A DNA stretch of 64,000 nt from an uncultured Clostridia bacterium. Lineage in GTDB: Bacteria; Bacillota; Clostridia; Oscillospirales; Ruminococcaceae. The stretch is taken from contig CANQXS010000014.1 in assembly GCA_947627875.1 (NCBI GenBank), positions 1-64,000 of the forward strand, in the 5' to 3' direction. The position numbers were made by a program, and so were the translations under genes. The notes beneath the pieces were generated by a model. That model had not been told where the DNA came from. It saw only the letters and a list, made by a program, of their open reading frames with translations, and did not search any database. This document shows positions 36,071-44,284 of this stretch, piece after piece. How positions within the stretch are numbered: position 1 is the first letter of the stretch; each line of letters starts with the position of its first letter.

Positions 36071-37330
36071 TCAGCTTAACAGCGAGATCAGCACGCCCGC
36101 GGCGATAGCCGAGCCGATAACTCCGGCTACGTTCGGACCCATAGCGTGCATAAGCAGGAAGTTGCCGGGGTTCTCCTCCTGACCGACCTTCTGCGAAACT
36201 CTCGCCGCCATAGGAACGGCGGAAACGCCCGCAGAGCCGATGAGAGGATTGATCTTTTCCTTGAGGAAGAGGTTCATGATCTTCGCAAGGAGTATTCCTC
36301 CGGCGGTACCCATCGCAAAGGCGACAACGCCCATAACGATTATCTTTATGGTCTCCCATCTGAGGAAGGTCGAAGCGGTGGCTGTCGCGCCTACCGAAAC
36401 TCCGAGGAAGATGGTAACGATGTTCATAAGCTCGTTCTGAGCGGTCTTTGAGAGACGGTCGCATACGCCGCACTCCTTAATGAGGTTGCCGAGCATAAGC
36501 GAGCCGATGAGCGGACCGGCAGAGGGAACGAGAAGCGTTACGAATATTGTAACGACTATCGGGAAGATTATCTTTTCGGTCTTAGAGACGGGGCGGAGCT
36601 GCTTCATCGTTATGCTGCGCTCCTTCTTGGTGGTCAGCGCCTTCATAATAGGCGGCTGGATGACCCCGATGAGCGCCATATAGGAATACGCCGCAACGGC
36701 GACAGGACCCAAAAGCTCGGCGGCGAGTATCATAGTGGTGTAGATCGCGGTAGGACCGTCGGCACCGCCGATTATCCCTATAGAGCCCGCCTGCTGAGGA
36801 GTGAAGCCCAAAAGATTCGCGCCGACATAGGTAACGAATATTCCGAGCTGGGCGGCAGCGCCGAGAAGCATCGACTTGGGGTTGGCGATGAGCGGACCGA
36901 AGTCGGTCATAGCGCCTACGCCGATAAAGATAAGGCAGGGATAAACTCCGAGCTTAACGCCCAAATAAAGCACGTCTAAAAGCCCGGGGGTAACGGTCTG
37001 CCCCAAAAGGGCGGTCATCTCGTCCAAAATATTCTGCGAAACGCCCGAGGCGGCGAATTCGTCTATCATCTCGGGGGTTATCGCGGCACCGCCGAAGATA
37101 TCCCAATGAACATGTCCGCCGGCAAAGAGAAGCTCGTGGAACATATCCGCGCCGGGAAGGTTAGTTAAAAGCATACCGAAGGCTATCGGCAAAAGAAGGA
37201 GCGGCTCAAATTTCTTTACGATGGCGAGGTACATAAGCACACAGGATATCGCAATCATTATGAGCACGCGCCAGTCCTGCCCGATGAGCGCAAAACCGGT
37301 CGATTTCAGAAAGTCTAATATTGCGTCCAT
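36071..37330 (-). CDS. oadB: Sodium ion-translocating decarboxylase beta subunit
   Basis: The 419-residue integral membrane protein couples decarboxylation of biotin-bound CO2 to export of sodium ions. Conserved family features are LIFIGVGAMTDFGPLIANP, GIIGGADGPTAIYTTMILA and GTAGGILLAKIMNLF, with about nine membrane helices. It is 13 bases upstream of oadA and follows the biotin carrier. The subunit can support growth on dicarboxylates by making a sodium gradient. The sequence is clearly a member of the OadB/GcdB/MmdB family. Confidence 0.95.
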   Translation of the reverse strand: MDAILDFLKSTGFALIGQDWRVLIMIAISCVLMYLAIVKKFEPLLLLPIAFGMLLTNLPGADMFHELLFAGGHVHWDIFGGAAITPEMIDEFAASGVSQNILDEMTALLGQTVTPGLLDVLYLGVKLGVYPCLIFIGVGAMTDFGPLIANPKSMLLGAAAQLGIFVTYVGANLLGFTPQQAGSIGIIGGADGPTAIYTTMILAAELLGPVAVAAYSYMALIGVIQPPIMKALTTKKERSITMKQLRPVSKTEKIIFPIVVTIFVTLLVPSAGPLIGSLMLGNLIKECGVCDRLSKTAQNELMNIVTIFLGVSVGATATASTFLRWETIKIIVMGVVAFAMGTAGGILLAKIMNLFLKEKINPLIGSAGVSAVPMAARVSQKVGQEENPGNFLLMHAMGPNVAGVIGSAIAAGVLISLLS

Positions 37331-37343
37331 AGCTTACCTCTCG

Positions 37344-37691
37344 TTATTCGATGGTGCAGAGCAGGTCGCCGGTGGCAACGGCTGCGCCCTTTGCGACGGC
37401 AACGGAAGTCACCTTGCCCGCCTTGGGAGCCATTATCTCGTTTTCCATCTTCATAGCCTCAAGGATCATAAGAACGTCGCCCGACTTTACGGTCTGACCT
37501 GCGGCAACGTTTACCGCAAGAATGTTTCCGGGCATAGGAGCGGTGATCTTTTCGCCTGCTCCGGCAGCTGCGGGAGCGGCGGGCGCCTTTGCGGGCGCGG
37601 GAGCGGCGGTGTTCTTTACCTCGCTCGCTGAGATCTCCTCAATGGCGACCTCGTATTCGGTGCCGTTTACGTTTACTCGATAGTTTTTCAT
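37344..37691 (-). CDS. Biotin carboxyl carrier protein of the decarboxylase
   Basis: A 115-residue carrier with an N-terminal linker rich in Ala/Pro and a biotinyl domain carrying EAMKMENEI, whose Lys receives biotin. The fold repeat ITAPMPGNILAV and KSGDVLMILEAMKM shows the typical barrel. In this operon it is separate from the alpha subunit, unlike the fused form in Klebsiella OadA. It shuttles carboxyl groups between the alpha and beta subunits. ATG 37691 has GGAGGAA upstream. Confidence 0.95.
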   Translation of the reverse strand: MKNYRVNVNGTEYEVAIEEISASEVKNTAAPAPAKAPAAPAAAGAGEKITAPMPGNILAVNVAAGQTVKSGDVLMILEAMKMENEIMAPKAGKVTSVAVAKGAAVATGDLLCTIE

Positions 37692-37708
37692 ACTTATTCC
37701 TCCAAAAA

Positions 37709-38002
37709 TTAAGATACCTTGCGGATCGATTTGATCCTGATTGCCTCAACGCTTTCGCCCAGCTCTTCGGCAATTACCGCCGATATCGCCGCGATAAGCT
37801 CGCCCTTGTTTTCTATGGGCTCCGGCTCGGCGGGAGCTTCCTGAGCCGAAGGCTTCGGCTCCTCGGCGGGAACATGCTTTTCAAAGAGCTTTATAACCGC
37901 TCCCATTATATAGCATATAACGATGATGCAGATAAGACCCACAAACACCGTGCCGAGACCCATTCCGATAACGAGACCCATTCCGGGGTCAGACACTGTC
38001 AT
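37709..38002 (-). CDS. oadG: Decarboxylase gamma subunit, OadG-like
   Basis: The 97-residue protein has one membrane helix (FVGLICIIVICYIMGAVIKLF), a Pro/Glu/Ala linker and a soluble tail ending IRIKSIRKVS. This arrangement matches OadG, which binds zinc and helps assembly. It is the first gene of the leftward operon oadG, biotin carrier, oadB, oadA. ATG 38002 follows CGGAGGC; an in-frame start 10 codons earlier has no site. Confidence 0.8.
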   Translation of the reverse strand: MTVSDPGMGLVIGMGLGTVFVGLICIIVICYIMGAVIKLFEKHVPAEEPKPSAQEAPAEPEPIENKGELIAAISAVIAEELGESVEAIRIKSIRKVS

Positions 38003-38061
38003 AAATTCAGCCTCCGATCGTGTAAAATTCATCAGACCTGCAAAAGGTCCAAATCAAAGTT

Positions 38062-38090
38062 ATGATACCATATATCGGCATAAAATTCAA
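38062..38090 (-). promoter_or_regulatory. Promoter of the sodium-pump decarboxylase operon
   Basis: TTGAAT (38090-38085), 17-bp spacer, TATCAT (38067-38062) on the minus strand. Confidence 0.7.
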
Positions 38091-38153
38091 TAGGCAAAAT
38101 GACGGCTTTATTCTGCACCGAAAAAATAATTTGGGCAATCTTTCAAAAAACAG

Positions 38154-38182
38154 TGGAAATCCGGCGGCAACGGTGCTATAAT
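38154..38182 (+). promoter_or_regulatory. Promoter of the hydrolase-MurF-Ddl operon
   Basis: TATAAT (38177-38182) is exact; the -35 is TGGAAA (38154-38159), only a partial match, spacer 17. Confidence 0.6.
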
Positions 38183-38218
38183 GTATAGTGAAAAAATATG
38201 CAGTCGGAGAGTTTTGAT

Positions 38219-38986
38219 ATGCAGAGAACCGTTTTGGGACTTAAAACAGAATATACCGAGCAGGGCGAAGGCGAAGTTATGCTTATGCTCCACGGCTGGG
38301 GCAGCCGCGCCTCGCTCTTTGAAGGGCTGATAGGGCTTTGCTCGAAAAAATACCGCGTTATTGCGCCGGATATGCCCGGCTTCGGCGGAACCGAGGAGCC
38401 TAAAGAGCCTTGGGACGTTGAAAAATACGCCGATTTTATCCTCGAATTTTTAAAGCCATACGCCCCGAAATCGGTGATACTTTTAGGTCACAGCTTCGGC
38501 GGAAGGGTGATACTTAAACTCACCGAGCGCGAGCTCCCCTTTGAGATAAAAAAGATAATCCTCATAGATTCCGCGGGGATAAAGCCGAAAAAATCGCCGA
38601 AGCAGAAGCTCAGCCTCGCCTGCTATAAAGTCGGAAAGGCGGTTTTATCGCTCAAGCCGGTAAAGGCGGCGTTCCCCGACGCGCTCGAAAATCTTCGCCG
38701 AAAGCGCGGCTCTGCCGACTACAACTCCGCCTCGCCGATAATGAGGCAGACGCTCGTAAAAGTCGTGAACGAAGACCTTAAGCACGACCTTCCCAACGTA
38801 AAAGCGCCGACTCTCCTGATTTGGGGCACAGCCGACACCGCTACTCCGCTGAAGGACGCTGAGCTTATGGAAAAGCTGATCCCCGACGCGGGGCTGGTAA
38901 AAGTCGAGGGCGCGGGGCATTACAGCTTTTTGCAGGCTCCGGAATACGTCGCGCGGGTGGTCGCTTCTTTCCTGAATATAAACTGA
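38219..38986 (+). CDS. Alpha/beta hydrolase
   Basis: The 255-residue protein has the alpha/beta hydrolase fold: LHGWGSRASLFEGL (oxyanion region), LLGHSFGGRVIL (nucleophile elbow GHSFGG, Ser), LIWGTADTATPL (acid) and GAGHYSFLQAPEYV (catalytic His). Substrate is unknown. It is the first gene of an operon with a MurF-type ligase and a D-Ala-D-Ala ligase, so a role in cell-wall precursor metabolism is possible but unproven. ATG 38219 has GGAG at the right distance; an ATG 7 codons earlier has none. Confidence 0.85.
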   Translation: MQRTVLGLKTEYTEQGEGEVMLMLHGWGSRASLFEGLIGLCSKKYRVIAPDMPGFGGTEEPKEPWDVEKYADFILEFLKPYAPKSVILLGHSFGGRVILKLTERELPFEIKKIILIDSAGIKPKKSPKQKLSLACYKVGKAVLSLKPVKAAFPDALENLRRKRGSADYNSASPIMRQTLVKVVNEDLKHDLPNVKAPTLLIWGTADTATPLKDAELMEKLIPDAGLVKVEGAGHYSFLQAPEYVARVVASFLNIN

Positions 38987-38998
38987 CGGAGGCTTTAT

Positions 38999-40600
38999 AT
39001 GGAATTATTCAAGCTTTTATGCGCGGTTTCGGCAACGGCGCTCTACTTCGCGGCGGCGTGGCTTTCGCTGCGGCATTTTATCCATATGTTCCAGCTCAAT
39101 TCCTACAAGCCGAAGGTTCAGCTTAAATGGCTCGGGGAAAACGCCCGCGGATTCTTCGCGGGGCATATTACGGGCTTGGTGATCGCGTTTATATGCGCCG
39201 TTCTTTCGGTCGTGCTGCCGATGAGCTCAGTCGGGCAGGGGCTTCTGACTGTCCCGATATCCGCCGTTCTGCTCTTCTCGGCAATTTGCCTGAGACCTAA
39301 GCCTGCGAAAATACCGCTTAAATATACCGCCCGTATAAAACGACTTATTTCTACATTATGTATCATATATCTTCTTCCCGCCGCCCTGCTCTTTGCGCTT
39401 TACGGCTGGGGCTTCACGGTCGTTTTCGCGGCTCTGTATACGCTCTGGGTGCTCGCCGCTCCTTACTCCGTTCTGCTTGCGAACCTGATCAACCGCCCCG
39501 TCGAGAAGGGCATAAACCGCCACTACATCAACGACGCGAAGCGGATACTCCGCGAATGCCCCAACCTGACCGTCATCGGAATAACCGGCAGCTTCGGCAA
39601 AACCTCGGTAAAATACTTCTTAGATGAATTACTCAGCGTAAAATATAATGTGCTTAAAACGCCGGGTAATTTCAACACGCCCCTCGGAGTAGTGAAAACG
39701 ATAAGAGGCGAGCTCAGGGCTACCCACGACATCTTTCTCTGCGAAATGGGGGCTAAAAACGTCGGCGACATCAAGGAGATATGCGACATCGTTCACCCGA
39801 AGCACGGCATAATCACCTCGGTCGGACCTATGCACCTTGAGAGCTTCGGGAGCATCGAGAACGTAAAGAAGACGAAATTCGAGCTCGCGGACGCCCTGCC
39901 CGAAAGCGGCTTCCTCTGGCTGAATATGGACAGCGAATACGTCCGCGAGGCTTCGCGCGGGAGGCGCTTTATCGGCTACGGGACCGAATCGCGGGAGGGA
40001 TACTACATTGACGGGCTAAGCGTGACCCCCTCGGGCTCTGAGTTTGAAGTGGTGTCGCCGTCGGGCGAGCGCTGCTCCTATAAAACGAAGCTCATCGGCA
40101 AGCACAACGCCGTAAATATCTGCGGAGCCATAGCCGCCGCCAACACCCTCGGCATACCTCTTTCCGACCTCAAACCGGCTGTCCGCCGGCTCGAAAGCGT
40201 TCCGCACCGCCTTGAACTGAAGCAAAACGGCGGCATTACCGTTATCGACGACGCCTACAACTCCAACCCCTCGGGCGCGAGGGCGGCTCTCGAGACCCTC
40301 TCGATGCTCGACGGATATAAGATCCTCGTCACCCCGGGAATGATAGAGCTCGGAGGCGAGAGCGGCGAGCTCAACCGCGAATTCGGGCGGGAGGCTGCCG
40401 AGGTATGCGACTATGTCGCCGTAGTCGGCGGGACCAACGCCGAGGCTATCCTCGGCGGGCTCGCGGAAAAGGGCTATCCAGAGGAAAAGACCTATTCGGC
40501 GAAGGACCTTTCCGACGCGATGCGCCGCGTTTACTCCTTGACAACCGGCGAAAAAAGGAAGATAATATTACTCGAAAACGACCTGCCCGACAACTATTGA
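38999..40600 (+). CDS. MurF-type Mur ligase with N-terminal membrane domain
   Basis: The 533-residue protein has an unusual N-terminal part of about 190 residues with four or five membrane helices, then a Mur ligase domain: ATP motif VIGITGSFGKTSVKYFLD, NTPLGVV, a MurF-like central domain, GKHNAVNICGAIAAA and DDAYNSNPSGARAALETL (dinucleotide/amide region). MurF adds D-Ala-D-Ala to UDP-MurNAc-tripeptide. The next gene is ddl, which makes that dipeptide. Fusion to membrane helices probably brings the ligase to the membrane. A second cytoplasmic MurF may exist elsewhere. Confidence 0.85.
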   Translation: MELFKLLCAVSATALYFAAAWLSLRHFIHMFQLNSYKPKVQLKWLGENARGFFAGHITGLVIAFICAVLSVVLPMSSVGQGLLTVPISAVLLFSAICLRPKPAKIPLKYTARIKRLISTLCIIYLLPAALLFALYGWGFTVVFAALYTLWVLAAPYSVLLANLINRPVEKGINRHYINDAKRILRECPNLTVIGITGSFGKTSVKYFLDELLSVKYNVLKTPGNFNTPLGVVKTIRGELRATHDIFLCEMGAKNVGDIKEICDIVHPKHGIITSVGPMHLESFGSIENVKKTKFELADALPESGFLWLNMDSEYVREASRGRRFIGYGTESREGYYIDGLSVTPSGSEFEVVSPSGERCSYKTKLIGKHNAVNICGAIAAANTLGIPLSDLKPAVRRLESVPHRLELKQNGGITVIDDAYNSNPSGARAALETLSMLDGYKILVTPGMIELGGESGELNREFGREAAEVCDYVAVVGGTNAEAILGGLAEKGYPEEKTYSAKDLSDAMRRVYSLTTGEKRKIILLENDLPDNY

Positions 40601-40633
40601 CGGCAGTCGGTCAATTTGCAAAGGGGTTTTGAT

Positions 40634-41818
40634 ATGAAAATAAAGATCGCGCTTCTGTTCGGCGGAAAATCCGTCGAGCACGAAATCTCCATCATCTCCG
40701 CGCTCCAGGCGGCGCAGAGCCTCGACCGCGAAAAATACGACGTTCTGCCCGTATACATAGCTAAATCGGGCGAGATGTACTGCGGCGACAGGATAGGCGA
40801 CATCGAAGCTTATAAGGACATAAAATCGCTGCTCGCTGAAAGCTATACAGTAGCTTTCGCGAGAACCGAAGGCAGGGTCGCGGTTATACGCACCTCGCCG
40901 AAGCTTTTCCAAAAGCCGCTTGTCGACTATGTAGACGTCGCGTTTCCGGTCGTCCACGGCACCAACGCTGAAGACGGCACCGCCGCGGGCTATTTAAATA
41001 TGCTGGGGGTCCCCTACGTCGGCTGCGACGTTCTTTCGGCGGCTCTCTCGATGGACAAATACGCGATGAAGGTAATATTCAGGGACCACGGCATACCCGT
41101 TCTCGACTGCGCCGTTATCGACTCCTCGGAATACCTCGCCGACGAAGAAGCCGCGATACGTTCTGTTGAGGAAAAAATCGGCTACCCCGCGATAGTAAAG
41201 CCGGTGAATCTCGGCTCGAGCGTCGGGATCTCCAAGGCAGACTGCCGCGAAAAGCTCTCGGAAGCCCTCGAAGAGGCGTTTCTCTATGCGGGAAGGGTGC
41301 TCGTCGAGCGCGCTATAACCAACCTCACCGAGGTCAACTGCTCGGTCCTCGGGAACTCCCGCAAAGCCCGCCCGTCGGTATGCGAGAGACCCGTCGGCTC
41401 GGACGAAATTCTGAGCTATGAAGACAAATACATCGGCGGAACGAAATCCTCGAAGGGAATGGCTTCGACAAAAAGAGTTATCCCTGCCGACATCTCGGAC
41501 GAAGACACCGAAAAGATCCGCCTGCTCGCGGTAAAGGCGTTCAAGGCTCTCGGCTGCTCGGGAGTAGCGAGGATAGACTTTTTGATCGACAACGATTCGG
41601 GCGAGATATACCTCAACGAGATAAATTCGATTCCCGGCTCGCTCTCGTTCTATCTCTGGGAGCCCGCAGGCTTGAAATACCCCGAGCTTTTGGACGAGAT
41701 GATTTCCCTCGCGCTCGAGCGCGCCCGCGAAGGCTCGAAGATAACCTACGCGTTCGATACCAACGTCCTCTCGGGAGTGAAGCTCGGCGGCTTGAAGGGC
41801 GCTAAGGGCAAGGCGTAA
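40634..41818 (+). CDS. ddl: D-alanine-D-alanine ligase
   Basis: This 394-residue ATP-grasp ligase joins two D-alanines. Visible features: KIALLFGGKSVEHEISIISA, PVVHGTNAEDG, PAIVKPVNLGSSVGISK, and the end LYLNEIN-type motif IYLNEINSIPGSL. It is longer than E. coli Ddl and has the KYIGGTKSSKGM region found in clostridial and lactate-type enzymes, so product (D-Ala or D-Lac) is not decided by sequence. ATG 40634 has AAAGGGGT upstream. Third gene of the operon with the MurF-type ligase. Confidence 0.93.
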   Translation: MKIKIALLFGGKSVEHEISIISALQAAQSLDREKYDVLPVYIAKSGEMYCGDRIGDIEAYKDIKSLLAESYTVAFARTEGRVAVIRTSPKLFQKPLVDYVDVAFPVVHGTNAEDGTAAGYLNMLGVPYVGCDVLSAALSMDKYAMKVIFRDHGIPVLDCAVIDSSEYLADEEAAIRSVEEKIGYPAIVKPVNLGSSVGISKADCREKLSEALEEAFLYAGRVLVERAITNLTEVNCSVLGNSRKARPSVCERPVGSDEILSYEDKYIGGTKSSKGMASTKRVIPADISDEDTEKIRLLAVKAFKALGCSGVARIDFLIDNDSGEIYLNEINSIPGSLSFYLWEPAGLKYPELLDEMISLALERAREGSKITYAFDTNVLSGVKLGGLKGAKGKA

Positions 41819-41835
41819 AAACAGGCATACAAAAA

Positions 41836-41868
41836 CGGGAGCCCCGCTTGGGAGCTCCCGATTTTTTT
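41836..41868 (+). terminator. Terminator after ddl
   Basis: CGGGAGC and GCTCCCG arms (41836-41860), with TTTTTTT following. Confidence 0.85.
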
Positions 41869-41872
41869 ATCT

Positions 41873-42448
41873 TTATTCCGTGACTTCAGAGGTTATGTTC
41901 CCCTCTTCGTCGTATTCGCGGGTGACAGTCTCATATTTTTCGCCGTCTTTGAACCTGTCCTGAGTGAAGGTCTTTACGTTCGAGCTGCCCTCGTAAAAGG
42001 TCTGCTCGCCGGCGTCGCGGTAAAACGCGCCGTCGTCGCCCTCGGCAGTGTTTTCCCAGATAGCGCGGGTAAGATTCCCGTCGGCATCATAGAAAAGCTC
42101 GCTGTAGGTAGTCGAGGTATATCCCCTGCGGTAGTCGATGACCTTTTCGCAGTAGTCCTTCCCGAGAGAAACGGTATATCTTTCGAGGTCGCCCGTTTCG
42201 GCGTCGTAATAAAGGTTTTTCTTTCCGACTGCCTGCTCGTCGCCCTCGTGCTCGAACAGATAATACATCTGCTCCGAAACGGCTTCGCCCGTCTTTACCT
42301 CGTAGGCAAGCTTGCTGTAATAGCCGTCATATTCGCTGCCGTCGAGGCTTACGGCTCCGGCGCGCCTCGCGACCGTCTCTTTTCCGCAGGCGGAAAGCGA
42401 GAAAATAACGCTCAGCGCCATAAGGAAGATAAGAATTTTCTTTACCAT
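41873..42448 (-). CDS. Lipoprotein with YD-type repeats, unknown function
   Basis: A 191-residue protein with a lipoprotein signal (ALSVIFSLSACGKE). The mature part has several tandem beta-hairpin repeats of the form LYYDAETGDLERYTV, ELFYDADGNLTRAIW and REYDEEGNITSEVTE. These resemble YD or MORN-like wall-associated repeats (D-x-x-G-N-[LI]-T). I know no specific function. ATG 42448 is chosen because it directly starts the signal peptide; an upstream ATG eight codons earlier is possible. The terminator of ddl faces it. Confidence 0.75.
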   Translation of the reverse strand: MVKKILIFLMALSVIFSLSACGKETVARRAGAVSLDGSEYDGYYSKLAYEVKTGEAVSEQMYYLFEHEGDEQAVGKKNLYYDAETGDLERYTVSLGKDYCEKVIDYRRGYTSTTYSELFYDADGNLTRAIWENTAEGDDGAFYRDAGEQTFYEGSSNVKTFTQDRFKDGEKYETVTREYDEEGNITSEVTE

Positions 42449-42489
42449 TTGTATCAAACCCTCTTGTTTCACGGGATATTTTTAAATTT

Positions 42490-42846
42490 GCGACTAAGCC
42501 GATAAGCCGAGTTTTGTCGTGTACGGCAATCTATCTACGCTGTGCGTCGCCGCGCAGCTCCAGCCACCTTCAACGGTATGCCCGCCGAGCAGACGTTAAA
42601 AGCATACCGAACCAATCGGTGTTGCATCGGGTAGGGTTTACACGACGGAGCGGTCTCCCGCCCCTCGGTGAGCTCTTGCCTCGCCTTTTCATCCTTACCT
42701 TCGGCAGAGCCGGAGGCGGTAATTTTCTGTTGCACTTTCCCTAAGGTCGCCCTCGGCTGCCGTTAGCAGCTACCCTGCTCTTCGATGCTCGGACTTTCCT
42801 CATTCACCGGTTTCAACCGATGCCCGCTGCCGTATGGCTTACTCGC
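42490..42846 (-). ncRNA. rnpB: RNase P RNA
   Basis: On the minus strand the conserved A-type RNase P RNA motifs are seen: GAGGAAAGTCCGAGC near the 5' end, GGGTAGCTGCTAACGGCAGCC, AGGGAAAGTGCAACAGAAA with ACCGCC after it, and AAAACTCGGCTTAT near the 3' end. The ends pair as P1 (GCGAGTAAGCC with GGCTTAGTCGC, one mismatch), giving limits at about 42846 and 42490. It cleaves tRNA leaders. Confidence 0.97.
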
Positions 42847-42853
42847 AAAATGT

Positions 42854-42882
42854 ATTCTACAACAGTTTTTGCAGATTGTCAA
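42854..42882 (-). promoter_or_regulatory. rnpB promoter
   Basis: TTGACA (42882-42877), 17-bp spacer, TAGAAT (42859-42854) on the minus strand; start point about 42847. Confidence 0.9.
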
Positions 42883-42928
42883 CACTTATTCATTCGTGAA
42901 AGGGCGCAAACCATAAACATTATTTTCG

Positions 42929-43118
42929 TTTGCCTCACTCTGCTCGGCAAACAGGGGACCCCTTAATAGGGTCCCCTACGCCCGAACCGTCCACCGGACG
43001 GATTCGGGCTACCCTCCTGATTTTTGATTGTATAAGAATTCCGCGCCTGCGGGCGCGGCGGGGGGCTCCGCCCCACGTCCCCGCAAGCCTTTTAAAAAAG
43101 GCTTGACCGAAAATTTTT
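42929..43118 (+). repeat. Structured intergenic repeat, copy 2 (six hairpins)
   Basis: Same order of stem-loops as at 26377-26575: H1 (42929-42951), H2 AGGGGACCC/GGGTCCCCT (42953-42977), H3 (42980-43009), H4 CCGCGCC/GGCGCGG (43041-43058), H5 GGGGC/GCCCC (43062-43074), H6 CAAGCCTTT/AAAGGCTTG (43084-43105), then CCGAAAATTTTT up to the stop of the next gene. H3 and its flanks are identical between copies. H2 and H6 differ by paired changes that keep base pairing (see findings). It sits between rnpB and the 3' end of the leftward serine hydrolase gene. Confidence 0.85.
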
Positions 43119-44262
43119 AATTTATTTCACTTGAGCTGAGTATTTCCCCGTCCGCGTTTTGGGTATACTCCTGAAACAGCTTCGACAGCTCTTTGTAGAA
43201 TTTATAGTCGCTGTCGAGCTCGCCCTCTAAATTGGTCATCACCGCAAGGATATAGGGGCGCGGTGCGTCGATATAGGCTATGTCGTGGAAGGAAAAGCCC
43301 GCCCAGCCGTATTTGCGGTAAACATTGTAATCCGAGCGTATCATCTTGAGGCGGGTGTTGAGAAGGTCCTCTTTAAAGGCTTCGACCCATTCCCCGCCGC
43401 TCCTAAGATACCTTGCGAGTATCCTGCCGTAGGCGCCCGCAGATTCGCAGCAGATCTTCTGCTTCGACTTTCTCAGGTCCTCGGGGTGAGTGCAGCCCTC
43501 GGCGGCAAGGAAATCGGAAAATTCCTCCCAGCTCACAAGGTCTTTGAGCATTTCGTAGGCGACGTTGTCGCTCTTCGTTATCGCGAGCTGAAGAAGCTCC
43601 CTTACGGTGAACTGCTGACCGAAATCGCCCTTTACTATGTCGCCCGTACCCTCGAAATAGTGCCGCTCCTCATAGGTCAGCACCTGCTCGGGGTCTATCT
43701 CTCCCGCCTCGATCTTGCGGTATATAAGCGTGCAGAACGGGATTTTAATTGTGCTCGCTATAGGGTAATGCGCGCCGGGGTTGAGCGCAAACTCAAAGCC
43801 GCTGTTAATGTCGCGGAAATATACCGAAACGCAGTGCTTGCGCGGCTCGGTAACGTTGCCCTCGGAGTCGTAAAGCTCGTATTCCGGCTCGCAGAGGCAA
43901 TCTGCGGTGTTGTCGCAGCCCTCGTTGAGCCCGTAGCGCGCTATAAGCTCCTCAAGAGCGTCGTAAAACTCCTGCGGGAAGGAAAACTCCTCCAACGTCT
44001 CTGGCAGAAGCGGGTCGCGGGGCTCGGCGGTAGTCTCCGAAGCGGTCTCCGAGACGGTCGCCTGCTCGCTTTCCGGCGGAACGGTCGGCGGCGGACCGGA
44101 GGTCACTTCGGGCGCGAAGCTCCCTTCGGTGGTGTATGTATATATCTGTATCCCGCCCGAGCTGCTTTCCGAGGTTTCGCGCTCAACGGGAACGGCTTCG
44201 CGGCAGCCCGTAAGCAGAATTATTCCCGCAAGGAGCGCAGCGAAGCCGGTTTTTCTCTTCAT
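43117..44262 (-). CDS. Class A beta-lactamase-fold serine hydrolase, exported lipoprotein
   Basis: The 381-residue protein has a lipoprotein signal (IILLTGC), a Ser/Thr/Pro/Glu-rich linker of about 60 residues, and a penicillin-recognising domain with STIK (SxxK nucleophile and base), SDN, and KYGWAG where class A enzymes have KTG. The KTG change and the divergent fold argue against a true beta-lactamase; it may be a low-activity transpeptidase or a signalling hydrolase. ATG 44262 has GAGGGAAA upstream. It is just downstream (23 bases) of the PrsA-type foldase gene, in one operon. Confidence 0.82.
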   Translation of the reverse strand: MKRKTGFAALLAGIILLTGCREAVPVERETSESSSGGIQIYTYTTEGSFAPEVTSGPPPTVPPESEQATVSETASETTAEPRDPLLPETLEEFSFPQEFYDALEELIARYGLNEGCDNTADCLCEPEYELYDSEGNVTEPRKHCVSVYFRDINSGFEFALNPGAHYPIASTIKIPFCTLIYRKIEAGEIDPEQVLTYEERHYFEGTGDIVKGDFGQQFTVRELLQLAITKSDNVAYEMLKDLVSWEEFSDFLAAEGCTHPEDLRKSKQKICCESAGAYGRILARYLRSGGEWVEAFKEDLLNTRLKMIRSDYNVYRKYGWAGFSFHDIAYIDAPRPYILAVMTNLEGELDSDYKFYKELSKLFQEYTQNADGEILSSSEIN

Positions 44263-44284
44263 GTCATTTCCCTCCGTCACGGTT

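Noticed and set aside
40634..41818. Vancomycin-type D-Ala-D-Lac ligase cluster
   Set aside because: No vanH, vanX, or VanRS genes nearby; MurF-ddl arrangement is the normal wall pathway.
43117..44262. Antibiotic resistance beta-lactamase
   Set aside because: KTG motif replaced by KYG, long lipoprotein linker and co-transcription with a foldase make resistance unlikely.
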